Assembly: GCA_040289475.1 (NCBI GenBank) | Contig: PSLF01000007.1 | Coordinates: forward strand, 1 to 64,000 | Reading direction: 5' to 3' | DNA: 64,000 nt | Source: Acidimicrobiia bacterium | Lineage (GTDB): Bacteria > Actinomycetota > Acidimicrobiia > ATN3 > PSLF01 | In this document: piece by piece, positions 48,856 through 56,488 of the stretch | Position numbering within the stretch: position 1 is the first letter of the stretch | Layout of the letters: each line of letters starts with the position of its first letter | Made by a program: the position numbers and the translations under genes | Notes under the pieces: model-generated | What the model saw: the letters and a program-made list of their open reading frames with translations, nothing else | The model's database searches: none | Told to the model about the DNA's origin: nothing

Positions 48856-49662
48856 TCAGATCTTAGTTACCTCGCCAAAGTTGAGCTCGACTGGAGTTTC
48901 TCGACCAAAGATATTAACCAGCACCTTGAGCTTCGACTGGTCGGGATTGATCTCTGCGATCTGACCCGCAAAGTCCGCGAACGGGCCAGTCACGACACGC
49001 ACCGTCTCCCCGACCTCGAACTCTATTCGAGGCCTGGCTTTTCTCTGGTATTCGGGCCGCGCCTGCAGTATCTGCTCTACTTCTTGGCGGCTCAAAGGTG
49101 TCGGTTTCGGTCCCGAGCCAACGAATCCCGTGACCCCAGGCGTGTTGCGGACCACGTGCCAAGATGCATCATTTAAGTACATCCGCACTAGCAAGTAACC
49201 GGGGAACACCTTTTTTTCCGAGACCGTCTTTTTACCATCCTTCCACTCGATAACTTCCTCTGTAGGGATCACGACCTCGAAAATGTCGTTTTCCATGTTC
49301 ATCGATTTGATTCTGGCTTCGAGGTTTTGCTTGACCTTGTTTTCGTATCCTGCATAGGTATGAACAACAAACCAGTCTCCGGGTTGGTCGAAGGGGGACT
49401 CGGGATAGTCTTCTTCTTCGTACTCTTCGTCCTCGTACTCTTCTCCCTCGTACGCGTCCTCGTACTCTTCCTCTACGTCCTCGCCCGAGAAATCTTGTTC
49501 GCCCCTCGTGACTAAGCCTCCTTCGGATTTGGCTTCCTCGGGCCGTTGTTCGAGAGAAGCGAGTACGTTCTCGGGGTGATCCTCCCCTGAGGCCTCTCCT
49601 TCCGCTTTGTCCTGCACCCTCGCCCGGCCCTCCAGTTCCTCTTGTTCTTTCGTTACGGCCAT
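48856..49662 (-). CDS. nusG: Transcription elongation/termination factor NusG with acidic N-terminal extension
   Basis: NusG binds RNA polymerase through its N-terminal domain and Rho or S10 through its KOW domain. The core begins at [22 protein letters not shown] (about residue 97) and ends with the KOW region [21 protein letters not shown] (from about 215). The first 95 residues are very rich in Glu, Asp and Tyr; such acidic leaders occur in actinobacterial NusG. The ATG has a perfect GGAGG. It lies between secE and rplK. Confidence 0.97.
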   Translation of the reverse strand: MAVTKEQEELEGRARVQDKAEGEASGEDHPENVLASLEQRPEEAKSEGGLVTRGEQDFSGEDVEEEYEDAYEGEEYEDEEYEEEDYPESPFDQPGDWFVVHTYAGYENKVKQNLEARIKSMNMENDIFEVVIPTEEVIEWKDGKKTVSEKKVFPGYLLVRMYLNDASWHVVRNTPGVTGFVGSGPKPTPLSRQEVEQILQARPEYQRKARPRIEFEVGETVRVVTGPFADFAGQIAEINPDQSKLKVLVNIFGRETPVELNFGEVTKI

Positions 49663-49806
49663 GTCAACCTCCTAGGCAAGTGAGGGGTGAGCGAAAGCAG
49701 AGCGGCTCTGTTGGTGTTCGCCGCTGTCTGCATCCGCTGCATACCGCTCTTTTTGGTGTTGTGTAGCGTCTTCGACTTGGGTCATGTAAATAGCTCCGCA
49801 AAAACT

Positions 49807-50136
49807 TCACCCCTTGAAGAAGGTAAACACTGCTCTAGCGAGCAACACGTCCGCCGCAAAGACATACAGCCCGAGTAAGACCAGCGTTATGAGAACTACA
49901 ACCCCGTACGTAGATACCTCAGCGCGAGATGGCCACTCTACTTTTTTTAGCTCCGCGATGGACTCGCGAACGAACTTTCCTACTGAGGTTTTCTGCCGCC
50001 TCGGAGCACTCACAGGCTGGGCCGCACGGCGCTGCACTCTAGCTTGTCGCAGCTCCGCCGTCGACTTTGCGGCTTGCTGAGGGTTGGCTGTCCCTTGGCC
50101 CTGCTTCTGCGCGAGCCGCCGCATCTGTCTGTTCAA
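49807..50136 (-). CDS. secE: Protein translocase subunit SecE
   Basis: SecE clamps SecY. The 109-residue protein has an Ala/Gln/Arg-rich N-terminal half, the conserved amphipathic helix FVRESIAELKKVEWPSRAEV and one membrane segment (VVLITLVLLGLYVFAADVLL). This one-segment form is usual for actinobacteria. It follows tRNA-Trp by 62 bases. Confidence 0.95.
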   Translation of the reverse strand: MNRQMRRLAQKQGQGTANPQQAAKSTAELRQARVQRRAAQPVSAPRRQKTSVGKFVRESIAELKKVEWPSRAEVSTYGVVVLITLVLLGLYVFAADVLLARAVFTFFKG

Positions 50137-50198
50137 TTCGATACATCCTCCGCAATCTAGCCGGTTTTCGCAACCGATCGGATAAGTGCATAACGGGG

Positions 50199-50272
50199 CA
50201 GGGCAGGAGGGATTCGAACCCCCAACCGCCGGTTTTGGAGACCGGTGCTCTACCTGCTTGAGCTACTGCCCT
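50199..50272 (-). tRNA. tRNA-Trp (anticodon CCA)
   Basis: The minus strand folds into a full cloverleaf. The acceptor stem AGGGCAG/CTGCCCT is perfect over 7 bp. The anticodon stem CCGGT/ACCGG encloses CTCCAAA with anticodon CCA (plus-strand 50236-50238), and the T arm has TTCGAAT. The discriminator is G, as expected for tryptophan. The 3' CCA is not encoded. tRNA-Trp directly upstream of secE-nusG is common in actinobacteria. Confidence 0.95.
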
Positions 50273-50392
50273 TCGATGTCGCGCGCCGCTCCGGTGAGAT
50301 GAGGATCCACATTGATCCTAGCCCCGTAGCGCCGTTTGCCGGACGCGCCGACAAAACCGGGCCTTGCGCTATTGTTCCGCAGGGGTCGGTTC

Positions 50393-50398
50393 AGTATA
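50393..50398 (-). promoter_or_regulatory. Possible -10 box for tRNA-Trp-secE-nusG
   Basis: TATACT on the minus strand, about 120 bases before tRNA-Trp, is a near-perfect -10 hexamer. The -35 match is weak (ATATTG at 17 bases). A second candidate -10, TATATT at 50418-50423, has TCGACA 19 bases upstream. Confidence 0.35.
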
Positions 50399-50503
50399 TG
50401 TGTGGTCGCCCTGCGCAATATATCCTTATCCTTATCTGTTTTTGTCGAGCTATCCATCCAGCTGTCGCACTCCAATTTATTGGCCGACTATTACCCGATA
50501 CAT

Positions 50504-51568
50504 ATGCAACATGAAGCACGGCCGATTCAGCGCCAGGGACAGACATTGGTTCCCGATAGCTTCGGAGGGATTCCAATAAAGCGATTCTCCCACACTCAGT
50601 TTGACCTTGACGCCCTACTCAGACGCAAGGGATCGACAACAATCTCTGCGTGTGTTCCCACTTTAAACGAGGAAGCCACGATCGGGTTGGTAGTACAAAA
50701 ACTGGCGGAACTACGTGAAGTCGGGCTGTTGGACGAGGTTTTCGTCATCGATTCCGGCTCGCTAGACCGAACTCGGGAAATCGCGGAAGGGGCAGGCGCC
50801 AACGTGCTACTGGATTACGAGATCCTGCCCGAGCTAGGGCGAGCAGTAGGTAAGGGAGAAGCTATCTTCAAGGGCATCGCCGCGTCTGCCGGAGATATCA
50901 TCTGCTGGCTCGACGGCGACGTAGTCGACTTTTCCGAGCGCTTTGTCCTTGGCCTTGTGGGCCCACTACTCTGCGACCCTGACATCTCGTTCGTAAAGGC
51001 CTATTACAAAAGGCCATTGTCTGGCGCTGCTAAAGGCTTACACGCCCCAGAAGATAGGGGCCCTTTAGATGCGCGGATCGCCCAGCGCGCCGAGATTGGT
51101 GAGGGTGGAAGGGTTACCGAGCTGACCGCCCGCCCACTTCTTCTTCACTTTTTCCCCGCGCTGTCGGTGATCTCCCAGCCCCTATCCGGGGAGTACGCAG
51201 GAAGGAGATGGCTTCTCGAGCGAATCCCTCTGGATACCGGCTATGGAGTGGACGTCGGGATTTTGATAGACGTCTTTTCGCTAGCAGGTCCCGACAGAAT
51301 CGCCGAGTGCGATCTGGAGATCAGGCACCACCGCAATCGGCCTCTTTCTGACCTAGCGCCCATGGCTGCCGAGGTTTCATACGCAATCCTAAGGAGGGTC
51401 CCCGAGGTGAGGCGAGCTCTTGCAGGATATGCGCAGCCGCTCAGCTATACCCCTGTCTACTCAAAGCAGCTACGGCTTTATCAGCGACCGCCCGTATATA
51501 CAGTGAAGGTGAAGGGGGGCGGGGAGCCCGTTGATGAAAGCAGTGCCGAGCGAGTCAGTGACCATTGA
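50504..51568 (+). CDS. gpgS: Glucosyl-3-phosphoglycerate synthase-like glycosyltransferase (GT81)
   Basis: GpgS transfers glucose from a nucleotide sugar to 3-phosphoglycerate, the first step to glucosylglycerate and, in mycobacteria, methylglucose lipopolysaccharides. The GT-A fold shows PTLNEEATIG (about residue 52), DSGSLDRT (about 83), the metal motif LDGDVVDF (about 139) and PLSGEYAGRR. From the ATG of MQHEARPIQ it has 354 residues. The frame is open 56 codons further upstream, but that part overlaps the likely tRNA-Trp promoter and is unlike the family. No Shine-Dalgarno sequence precedes the ATG. The next gene is the matching phosphatase, overlapping by TTGA. Confidence 0.88.
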   Translation: MQHEARPIQRQGQTLVPDSFGGIPIKRFSHTQFDLDALLRRKGSTTISACVPTLNEEATIGLVVQKLAELREVGLLDEVFVIDSGSLDRTREIAEGAGANVLLDYEILPELGRAVGKGEAIFKGIAASAGDIICWLDGDVVDFSERFVLGLVGPLLCDPDISFVKAYYKRPLSGAAKGLHAPEDRGPLDARIAQRAEIGEGGRVTELTARPLLLHFFPALSVISQPLSGEYAGRRWLLERIPLDTGYGVDVGILIDVFSLAGPDRIAECDLEIRHHRNRPLSDLAPMAAEVSYAILRRVPEVRRALAGYAQPLSYTPVYSKQLRLYQRPPVYTVKVKGGGEPVDESSAERVSDH

Positions 51569-52443
51569 AAAGTCTTAGTGATCACCGAGATTCAGTCTTG
51601 GCTGCCTGTTCCGAACTGAAGGTGATATTCACCGACTTGGACGGGACGCTTCTGGGGAGAGGGGGCAGCTTGTTTCGTTTGGGAGATGGGACCCCAACCG
51701 GTGCACCTGCCGCGGCGCTCGCCGAAGCTCACATGCGAGGTGTGGAAGTCATTCCGGTGTCAGGGCGCCAGATAGAGCATGTCGAGCCTGTTGCATGGGT
51801 GATAGGTGCACGTTCTTACATAGCGGAGGTGGGAGCTATCATCTCGCTACACACAAAAGAATCACCGCGTCCGCGTACGATCAAGCTATTCGGAGAGTGC
51901 CTGCCCAGCGAGAACCCGCCATATGAAACCATGATCTGCTCGGGAGCTGTAGATCTACTGCTAGAGCGTAATCGCGGAAAGCTCGAGTTTCACACCCCCT
52001 GGAACGAAGGAAGAATAGCCTCGCACCTTTTCCGGGGGAACGTGCATGTGGCAGAAGAGAACGAAGCCCTGAGAAAAGCTGGGATCGATTGGTGCCACCT
52101 AGTAGACAACGGAGTTATCCCGAGACAGTATGAGTCGCTCGAGGTCTCGAGGGTGCACGCCTACCACCTTCTTCCTTACGGCACTAGCAAAGCACGTGCC
52201 ATAAGGGAGGTCATACGCAGACTTGGACTGAGGCGCCAAGAAGCGGTTTCGCTGGGAGATTCCAGAGCCGACATAGAAACCGCCGCAGAAGTGGGCGCTA
52301 TGTTTTTACTTCGTCACGCAGTAGATTTAGACCCCTCCATCGTCAAGTTCGCAAAACAGTTCGATAATGTATTCGTGACGGAAAAGCCACACGGGCTTGG
52401 ATGGGCGGAAGCCGTAGAGCTGTGCCTCAGAGAAAAGGGTTGA
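51565..52443 (+). CDS. HAD-IIB phosphatase, probably glucosyl- or mannosyl-3-phosphoglycerate phosphatase
   Basis: The protein has the HAD motifs FTDLDGT (Asp24 and Asp26), PVSGRQ, and the C-terminal GDSRADIETA, with a type IIB cap. It belongs with mannosyl-3-phosphoglycerate phosphatase-like enzymes. Its overlap with gpgS and its type suggest it removes the phosphate from glucosyl-3-phosphoglycerate to give glucosylglycerate, a compatible solute. In mycobacteria this step is done by an unrelated GpgP, so the assignment rests on context. It starts at a TTG. Confidence 0.75.
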   Translation: MKSLSDHRDSVLAACSELKVIFTDLDGTLLGRGGSLFRLGDGTPTGAPAAALAEAHMRGVEVIPVSGRQIEHVEPVAWVIGARSYIAEVGAIISLHTKESPRPRTIKLFGECLPSENPPYETMICSGAVDLLLERNRGKLEFHTPWNEGRIASHLFRGNVHVAEENEALRKAGIDWCHLVDNGVIPRQYESLEVSRVHAYHLLPYGTSKARAIREVIRRLGLRRQEAVSLGDSRADIETAAEVGAMFLLRHAVDLDPSIVKFAKQFDNVFVTEKPHGLGWAEAVELCLREKG

Positions 52444-52506
52444 GTCCGTCGGAAGCAGACACTCTCAAGACCTAAGGGGCTATCAACGTAGAAAAGGGAT
52501 ATCGGA

Positions 52507-53418
52507 GTGGCCCGAGTATTTCTAATCGTCAACACAAACGCTACGCGCCACTCTCCTAGGCGTCAGCGATTGGTCCAGGAGATGCTTGCCTCTAGCCACA
52601 AGCTGGAAACAGCCGTTACAACTCACAAAGGTCACGCGACCGAGCTAGCGAGAGAGGCTGCTGAAGACGGCTTCGATATTGTGGTGACTCTGGGAGGGGA
52701 TGGGACGGTAAACGAGGCCATCAACGGTGTAGCTCACTCTCATACTGCCTTGGGAATTCTGCCAGGCGGTCACACCAATGTCTTAGCTAGGACTGTGGGA
52801 ATTCCCCGCCAGCTAGACAGGGCAGTTGTTCAGCTACTACGGGACATAGCACACGGGCGACGGAGGTCTCTAGGACTGGGCCGTCTCGATAACCGATACT
52901 TCTCGTTCGTGGCAGGATTCGGTTTTGATGCAGAGGTGGTCGAAGCAGTAGAGCGCCGCGTCTACCTGAAAAAAATGTACCGAGACTGGTTTTTCGTTTC
53001 CCAGGCATTGAAGATCTTCTTCTTCCACTTCGACCGAAAAAACCCTTCCATAACGATAGCCACGCCCGACCGGCGGGAGGACGGGATCTACTTCGCCCTC
53101 GTCCTAAACTCCCACGTCTATACCTATTTCCGATCTTTTCCAATCCGGCCGGCTCCTGAGGCGAGCTTCGACAGAGGACTTTGGGCCGTTGCACCCAAGT
53201 CATCGAAAATTTCCAAAATACTTTCCCTTCTGGTATCTGCTTTGGGCTACGGAAACCGTATCGTACCCAGTCCCGATCTAGCACTATTTGAGGACATCGA
53301 GGCGCTGACCATCGAGGCATCGCGCCCAGTCGCCGTCGAAGTCGACGGCGAGTTCGTCGGACGTATGTCGGGAGCAGCACTTGAGTGGGAGGCCGATGTG
53401 GTCGATGTGATCTGCTAG
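52507..53418 (+). CDS. Diacylglycerol kinase-family lipid kinase
   Basis: The protein carries the catalytic domain of the DgkB/YegS family, which phosphorylates lipids such as diacylglycerol. The nucleotide loop TLGGDGTVNEAINGVAHS (from about residue 62) and LPGGHTNVLART are clear, and GFGFDAEVVEAVE matches the second conserved block. It has 303 residues. It starts at a GTG 63 bases after the phosphatase gene and precedes the peptidase gene by 41 bases, so all four plus-strand genes could be co-transcribed. The lipid substrate cannot be read from the sequence. Confidence 0.88.
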   Translation: MARVFLIVNTNATRHSPRRQRLVQEMLASSHKLETAVTTHKGHATELAREAAEDGFDIVVTLGGDGTVNEAINGVAHSHTALGILPGGHTNVLARTVGIPRQLDRAVVQLLRDIAHGRRRSLGLGRLDNRYFSFVAGFGFDAEVVEAVERRVYLKKMYRDWFFVSQALKIFFFHFDRKNPSITIATPDRREDGIYFALVLNSHVYTYFRSFPIRPAPEASFDRGLWAVAPKSSKISKILSLLVSALGYGNRIVPSPDLALFEDIEALTIEASRPVAVEVDGEFVGRMSGAALEWEADVVDVIC

Positions 53419-53459
53419 CTAGGACATCTCGGAGACAGACAGTTAGGGGGAAATAAACG

Positions 53460-54848
53460 ATGGCAAGAGGCAGGCGAGCAAAAGAGGGCCGAAACAGTGT
53501 TGTAAACCGCTCTCTAGACCACAAAAGTGCCCTGGAGGTCCTTACTCAGTACATTCGTATCGACACCAGCAACCCGCCCGGAAACGAGGGGGCAGCTGCC
53601 GAATACCTTTCCTCTCTTCTAGAGACGCGCTCGATCGAGTACGAGATTCTTCAGGGACCTGGCGGAAGGCCTAATCTCGTGTCGAGACTTCGCTCAGGTA
53701 AAGATCCATCCAATGCCATCTGCCTCATGCATCACATGGACGTTGTGCCAGTCGACGAGTCGCGATGGTTGCACGACCCCTTCGGGGGGGAGGTCATAGC
53801 AGGCGAACTTTGGGGCCGCGGCGCCCTGGACACTAAGTCCCTCGGGATCATGCACCTGTGGGCATTTCTCTACGCCGCCGAGGCGGTGGCGGCGGGATCA
53901 GCAGACCTCCAACGCGATCTTTTATTCGTGGCCGTGGCCGATGAAGAAGAGGGAGGAGCTTGTGGAGCCGAATGGATTACCGCAGAACACTGGGAGCAAG
54001 TACAGTGCCACGAAATGCTCACAGAGGGTGGGTTCGGTGTCGCCTCTGTTCTCCCGGGATTAGACGGCTTTTTTTGTGCAGTCACTGAGAAGTCGGCAGT
54101 GTGGCTGGAACTCGAAGCACAGGCTGCATCGGGCCACGGAGGTATTCCACCCGATGAACAAGCTCTCGAAAACCTGCTCCTCTGCATCGGGAAAATCAAG
54201 TCCCGGAACCGCCGGTTCCGCGTAATAGATGAGATACGGCATTTGTACGCGGCACTGTCCGAGCAGGCTAGGGGCCCCCAACGAGCTGTTCTCAAAGCAA
54301 TCGCGAACCCCGGCGGCTCGGCTATCCTTCCCCTCGTATCTCACAGGCTCTCGCGGCCACAGAAAGCTCTCCTCAAGGACCTCGTCTCGGTCACTATTCT
54401 CCAGGCAGGCTACAAGCCCAATGTAGTCCCCGGTACCGCCAAAGCAACCCTCGACTGTCGCCTCCTCCCCGACATCAATCCACGCGATTTCGTCGAAGAC
54501 GTGCGGCGCATAGCAGAGAGGTACGGGGTGTCGGTGAGGGTCATCTTCGAGTCCACACCCCATGGCAGTTCCCCACGCGGTGAACTCTTTGATGCGCTCG
54601 AGGAATCCTCGAGGATCGCCGCACCTGACTCGATGTTCGCAGCCTCGATCGCCACCGGTTTCACCGATTCGCGGTTTTGGCGCAAGAAGGGAACAAAATG
54701 CTTTGGATTGACGCCTGCGATCGTCTCTATGGAGCTCATCGAGACGATTCACGGCGAAAACGAGAGGATACCGGTGGCCGAGTTCGAACGCGGTCTAGAG
54801 GTCGTCAGAGCAGCAGTCGAAAAACTGGCTCTTATGAAATCCGAGTGA
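53460..54848 (+). CDS. M20-family metallopeptidase
   Basis: This 462-residue protein has the di-zinc ligands of the M20 family: the histidine and aspartate in MHHMDVVPVD, GRGALDTKS, the glutamates in VADEEEGG, and IHGENERIP near the C-terminus, with an inserted lid domain holding GHGG. Members act as aminoacyl or dipeptide hydrolases, or deacylases of N-acyl amino acids. A strong AGGGGG precedes the ATG. No partner suggests a substrate. Confidence 0.9.
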   Translation: MARGRRAKEGRNSVVNRSLDHKSALEVLTQYIRIDTSNPPGNEGAAAEYLSSLLETRSIEYEILQGPGGRPNLVSRLRSGKDPSNAICLMHHMDVVPVDESRWLHDPFGGEVIAGELWGRGALDTKSLGIMHLWAFLYAAEAVAAGSADLQRDLLFVAVADEEEGGACGAEWITAEHWEQVQCHEMLTEGGFGVASVLPGLDGFFCAVTEKSAVWLELEAQAASGHGGIPPDEQALENLLLCIGKIKSRNRRFRVIDEIRHLYAALSEQARGPQRAVLKAIANPGGSAILPLVSHRLSRPQKALLKDLVSVTILQAGYKPNVVPGTAKATLDCRLLPDINPRDFVEDVRRIAERYGVSVRVIFESTPHGSSPRGELFDALEESSRIAAPDSMFAASIATGFTDSRFWRKKGTKCFGLTPAIVSMELIETIHGENERIPVAEFERGLEVVRAAVEKLALMKSE

Positions 54849-54902
54849 GTAAAGGCTCGATGGGCAGTTCAGGGCTTGAGTCATCCCGGGTTCGGTGGGG
54901 AC

Positions 54903-55676
54903 CTATTCCCGCAATGCAGCCGCAATACCCTCTGGATCGTCAGTTATTACGCCTGATGCTCCTGCTTCCCGCAGGCGGCGAGCGGCGTCAGGTTCGTCTA
55001 CGGTCCAACATATGAGCTCGATACCGCTGTTTTGAGCTAGATCGACAACTTTTTCAAGACCTGCGACATCAGAGGGAATCCCTGAGGCATGGGGTAGTAG
55101 ATAAGCCATACCTTCAGCAGCCGCAAGAGGGATTGAGTCGGATGCGGCAACCCCAGGAGGCAATAGCCATCCCCTTGGAACAAAAGGTTCTACCGATTCT
55201 GCTTTTTTCAGGTGAGGTATGTAAAAGCTTGAGAGCATCGCCCTATCTTGCGCGCCTCGTTCTTTTATCACCCGTGCAGCAACCTGACCAACCTTTGAAT
55301 TAGCCAGCTTCGGATCGCCCAGCGGCAAATCTTTCAGCTCCACGTCGACAAGATGGCGGTCGAGTGCGTCGAGCACTTCCTCCAGCCTGCACAGCCTCCC
55401 AGTCGTCTCGCCGAGCACGACCTCAAGTCGCGAAAGCACCTTCCATGGCGCTAATCCCACGGTTACTTTCTCGCCGCTAGTGGTCAAAACCTGCGGATCA
55501 TGACACACCACTGGAACTTCGTCCTGGGACAAATGCACGTCCAGCTCCACTCCGTCAGCCCCACAGGACACAGCATCCACAAACGACTCGAGAGTGTTTT
55601 CGGCCTTTCTCCTAGGGTTGCCTCTGTGGCCGAGCACCACGAACCGATCCCAGGAAATAACGTTCTCCAACCGCAT
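54903..55676 (-). CDS. Glycerophosphodiester phosphodiesterase-family protein
   Basis: GDPD enzymes release glycerol-3-phosphate from deacylated phospholipids. The signature LGHRGNPRRKAENTLESF, GADGVELDVHLSQDEVPVVCHDP (metal and catalytic residues) and LKDLPLGD are present, and it ends with GASGVITDDPEGI. It is cytosolic, with no signal peptide. The frame is open 21 codons upstream of the chosen ATG; neither start has a clear ribosome-binding site. It is convergent with the M20 gene and divergent from whiB. Confidence 0.87.
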   Translation of the reverse strand: MRLENVISWDRFVVLGHRGNPRRKAENTLESFVDAVSCGADGVELDVHLSQDEVPVVCHDPQVLTTSGEKVTVGLAPWKVLSRLEVVLGETTGRLCRLEEVLDALDRHLVDVELKDLPLGDPKLANSKVGQVAARVIKERGAQDRAMLSSFYIPHLKKAESVEPFVPRGWLLPPGVAASDSIPLAAAEGMAYLLPHASGIPSDVAGLEKVVDLAQNSGIELICWTVDEPDAARRLREAGASGVITDDPEGIAAALRE

Positions 55677-55824
55677 CTCGCTCGCTCTCCACAACCTCAG
55701 CTCCGATTTAGACACCAGCAAAAAGAGCGCCCTCTCCACCTCGGGGCGAATTACCTGTGAACATACACGCTATTACACGACAAACCCCGAAAATCGCTCT
55801 AGTAAACCACAAGGTAAAAATTTC

Positions 55825-55838
55825 CAAGAGGACTCTTG
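55825..55838. promoter_or_regulatory. Palindrome over the -35 box of the upstream whiB promoter
   Basis: CAAGAG-GA-CTCTTG is a perfect 6+2+6 inverted repeat overlapping the TTGAAA -35 hexamer. A related CTCTT-GTG-AAGAG repeat lies 30 bases downstream (55863-55875), overlapping the first CRP-type site. The pair look like operator half-sites, about three helical turns apart. Confidence 0.5.
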
Positions 55839-55864
55839 AAAACATTGCGACTTACTCGTATCCT
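55836..55864 (+). promoter_or_regulatory. Upstream whiB promoter (P1)
   Basis: TTGAAA and TATCCT are separated by exactly 17 bases; transcription would start near 55871. It is overlapped by a palindrome and, at the start site, by the first CRP-type site, so it should be repressible. Confidence 0.55.
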
Positions 55865-55866
55865 CT

Positions 55867-55882
55867 TGTGAAGAGACTCACG
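55867..55882. promoter_or_regulatory. CRP-type site 1 upstream of whiB
   Basis: TGTGA-AGAGAC-TCACG matches the CRP consensus TGTGA-N6-TCACA at 9 of 10 fixed positions. It is centred about 44 bases before the start expected from the -10 at 55907, close to the class II activator position. Confidence 0.6.
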
Positions 55883-55885
55883 ATG

Positions 55886-55912
55886 TTGCAATCCATAGCA
55901 AGCAGTTATTAT
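55886..55912 (+). promoter_or_regulatory. Downstream whiB promoter (P2), weaker -35
   Basis: TATTAT at 55907-55912 is a good -10. The best -35 is TTGCAA at 15 bases, or TGTTGC at 17. A weak -35 behind a CRP-type site is typical of activated promoters. Confidence 0.45.
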
Positions 55913-55927
55913 TTTTTTGCAAGCGTA

Positions 55928-55943
55928 TGTGAAAGTTTGCACA
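55928..55943. promoter_or_regulatory. CRP-type site 2 upstream of whiB
   Basis: TGTGA-AAGTTT-GCACA matches the CRP consensus at 9 of 10 fixed positions. It is centred about 17 bases after the P2 start site, where a bound regulator would block transcription. Confidence 0.55.
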
Positions 55944-56096
55944 AGTGGCGGCGGGCGGCGCCAAGGGAGGCACTACTTATCCCCGAAGGATTCAGTGCTG
56001 GTGAGGCGCGGCCGTGCGGATCGCTACTCGACAACGGAACATAAAAAGTCTGAAAGTCTCTAAGCGAATCACAGCAGGCGGAAAGGGGCGAGCGTT

Positions 56097-56414
56097 ATGT
56101 CGACTCTGGTAGCGAGGGTATTCGATCCGGCCAAAGAGGAATGGCGCAAGCAAGCGGCATGCAGAGAGATGGAACCCGACTTATTTTTTCCAGTCGGCAC
56201 AACGGGCCCAGCGCTCGTTCAGATCGAAGAGTCTAAGCGCATCTGCGCGATATGCGAGGTAAGAGCAGAGTGTCTCGAATTTGCCCTTGTCACCAACCAG
56301 GAGTCTGGAGTCTGGGGTGGGACGAGCGAGGAAGAACGAAAAATACTCCGGAAGAAATGGCTCGCTGGACGTTTGGATCCCGTAAAGTTCGCAGCAGAAG
56401 CGTCCGTGTATTAG
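56097..56414 (+). CDS. whiB1: WhiB-family iron-sulfur regulator (WhiB1-like)
   Basis: WhiB proteins are small actinobacterial regulators with a [4Fe-4S] cluster that bind the principal sigma factor and respond to redox or nitric oxide. The four cluster cysteines are Cys22, Cys50, Cys53 and Cys59 (C...CxxC...C), followed by the GVWGGTSEEER turn and a basic C-terminal segment (ILRKKWLAGR). It has 105 residues, near the WhiB1 length. The position facing a pdtaS gene matches mycobacterial whiB1. Two CRP-type sites lie upstream. A small hairpin follows the stop. Confidence 0.93.
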   Translation: MSTLVARVFDPAKEEWRKQAACREMEPDLFFPVGTTGPALVQIEESKRICAICEVRAECLEFALVTNQESGVWGGTSEEERKILRKKWLAGRLDPVKFAAEASVY

Positions 56415-56420
56415 GTTTCA

Positions 56421-56438
56421 ATTGCCTTAGGTGGCAAT
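56421..56438 (+). terminator. Hairpin after whiB
   Basis: ATTGCC-TTAGGT-GGCAAT forms a 6-bp stem soon after the whiB stop and is followed by CTTGTACTTTTG. It lies in the 74-base gap to convergent pdtaS. Confidence 0.5.
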
Positions 56439-56488
56439 CTTGTACTTTTGAGTACTGCCTCTAGATTCTCCAGCTCTGCTTTCTAGAT

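Larger units (their letters stand above)
55740..56096 (+). other. Long upstream region of whiB
   Basis: This region of more than 350 bases holds no supported gene (a small open frame at 55757-56044 has no support). It carries a first promoter, a palindrome over its -35 box, two CRP-type sites, a second possible promoter between them, and a GAAAGGGG ribosome-binding site just before the whiB ATG. The leader would be about 180-225 nt, long for a WhiB gene. Confidence 0.7.

Noticed and set aside
50336-50503. 56-codon N-terminal extension of gpgS
   Set aside because: The added residues are unlike GT81 proteins, and the stretch probably contains the divergent tRNA-Trp promoter.
55757-56044. 95-codon plus-strand frame upstream of whiB
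   Set aside because: It has no ribosome-binding site or recognisable protein features and overlaps the whiB promoters and CRP-type sites.
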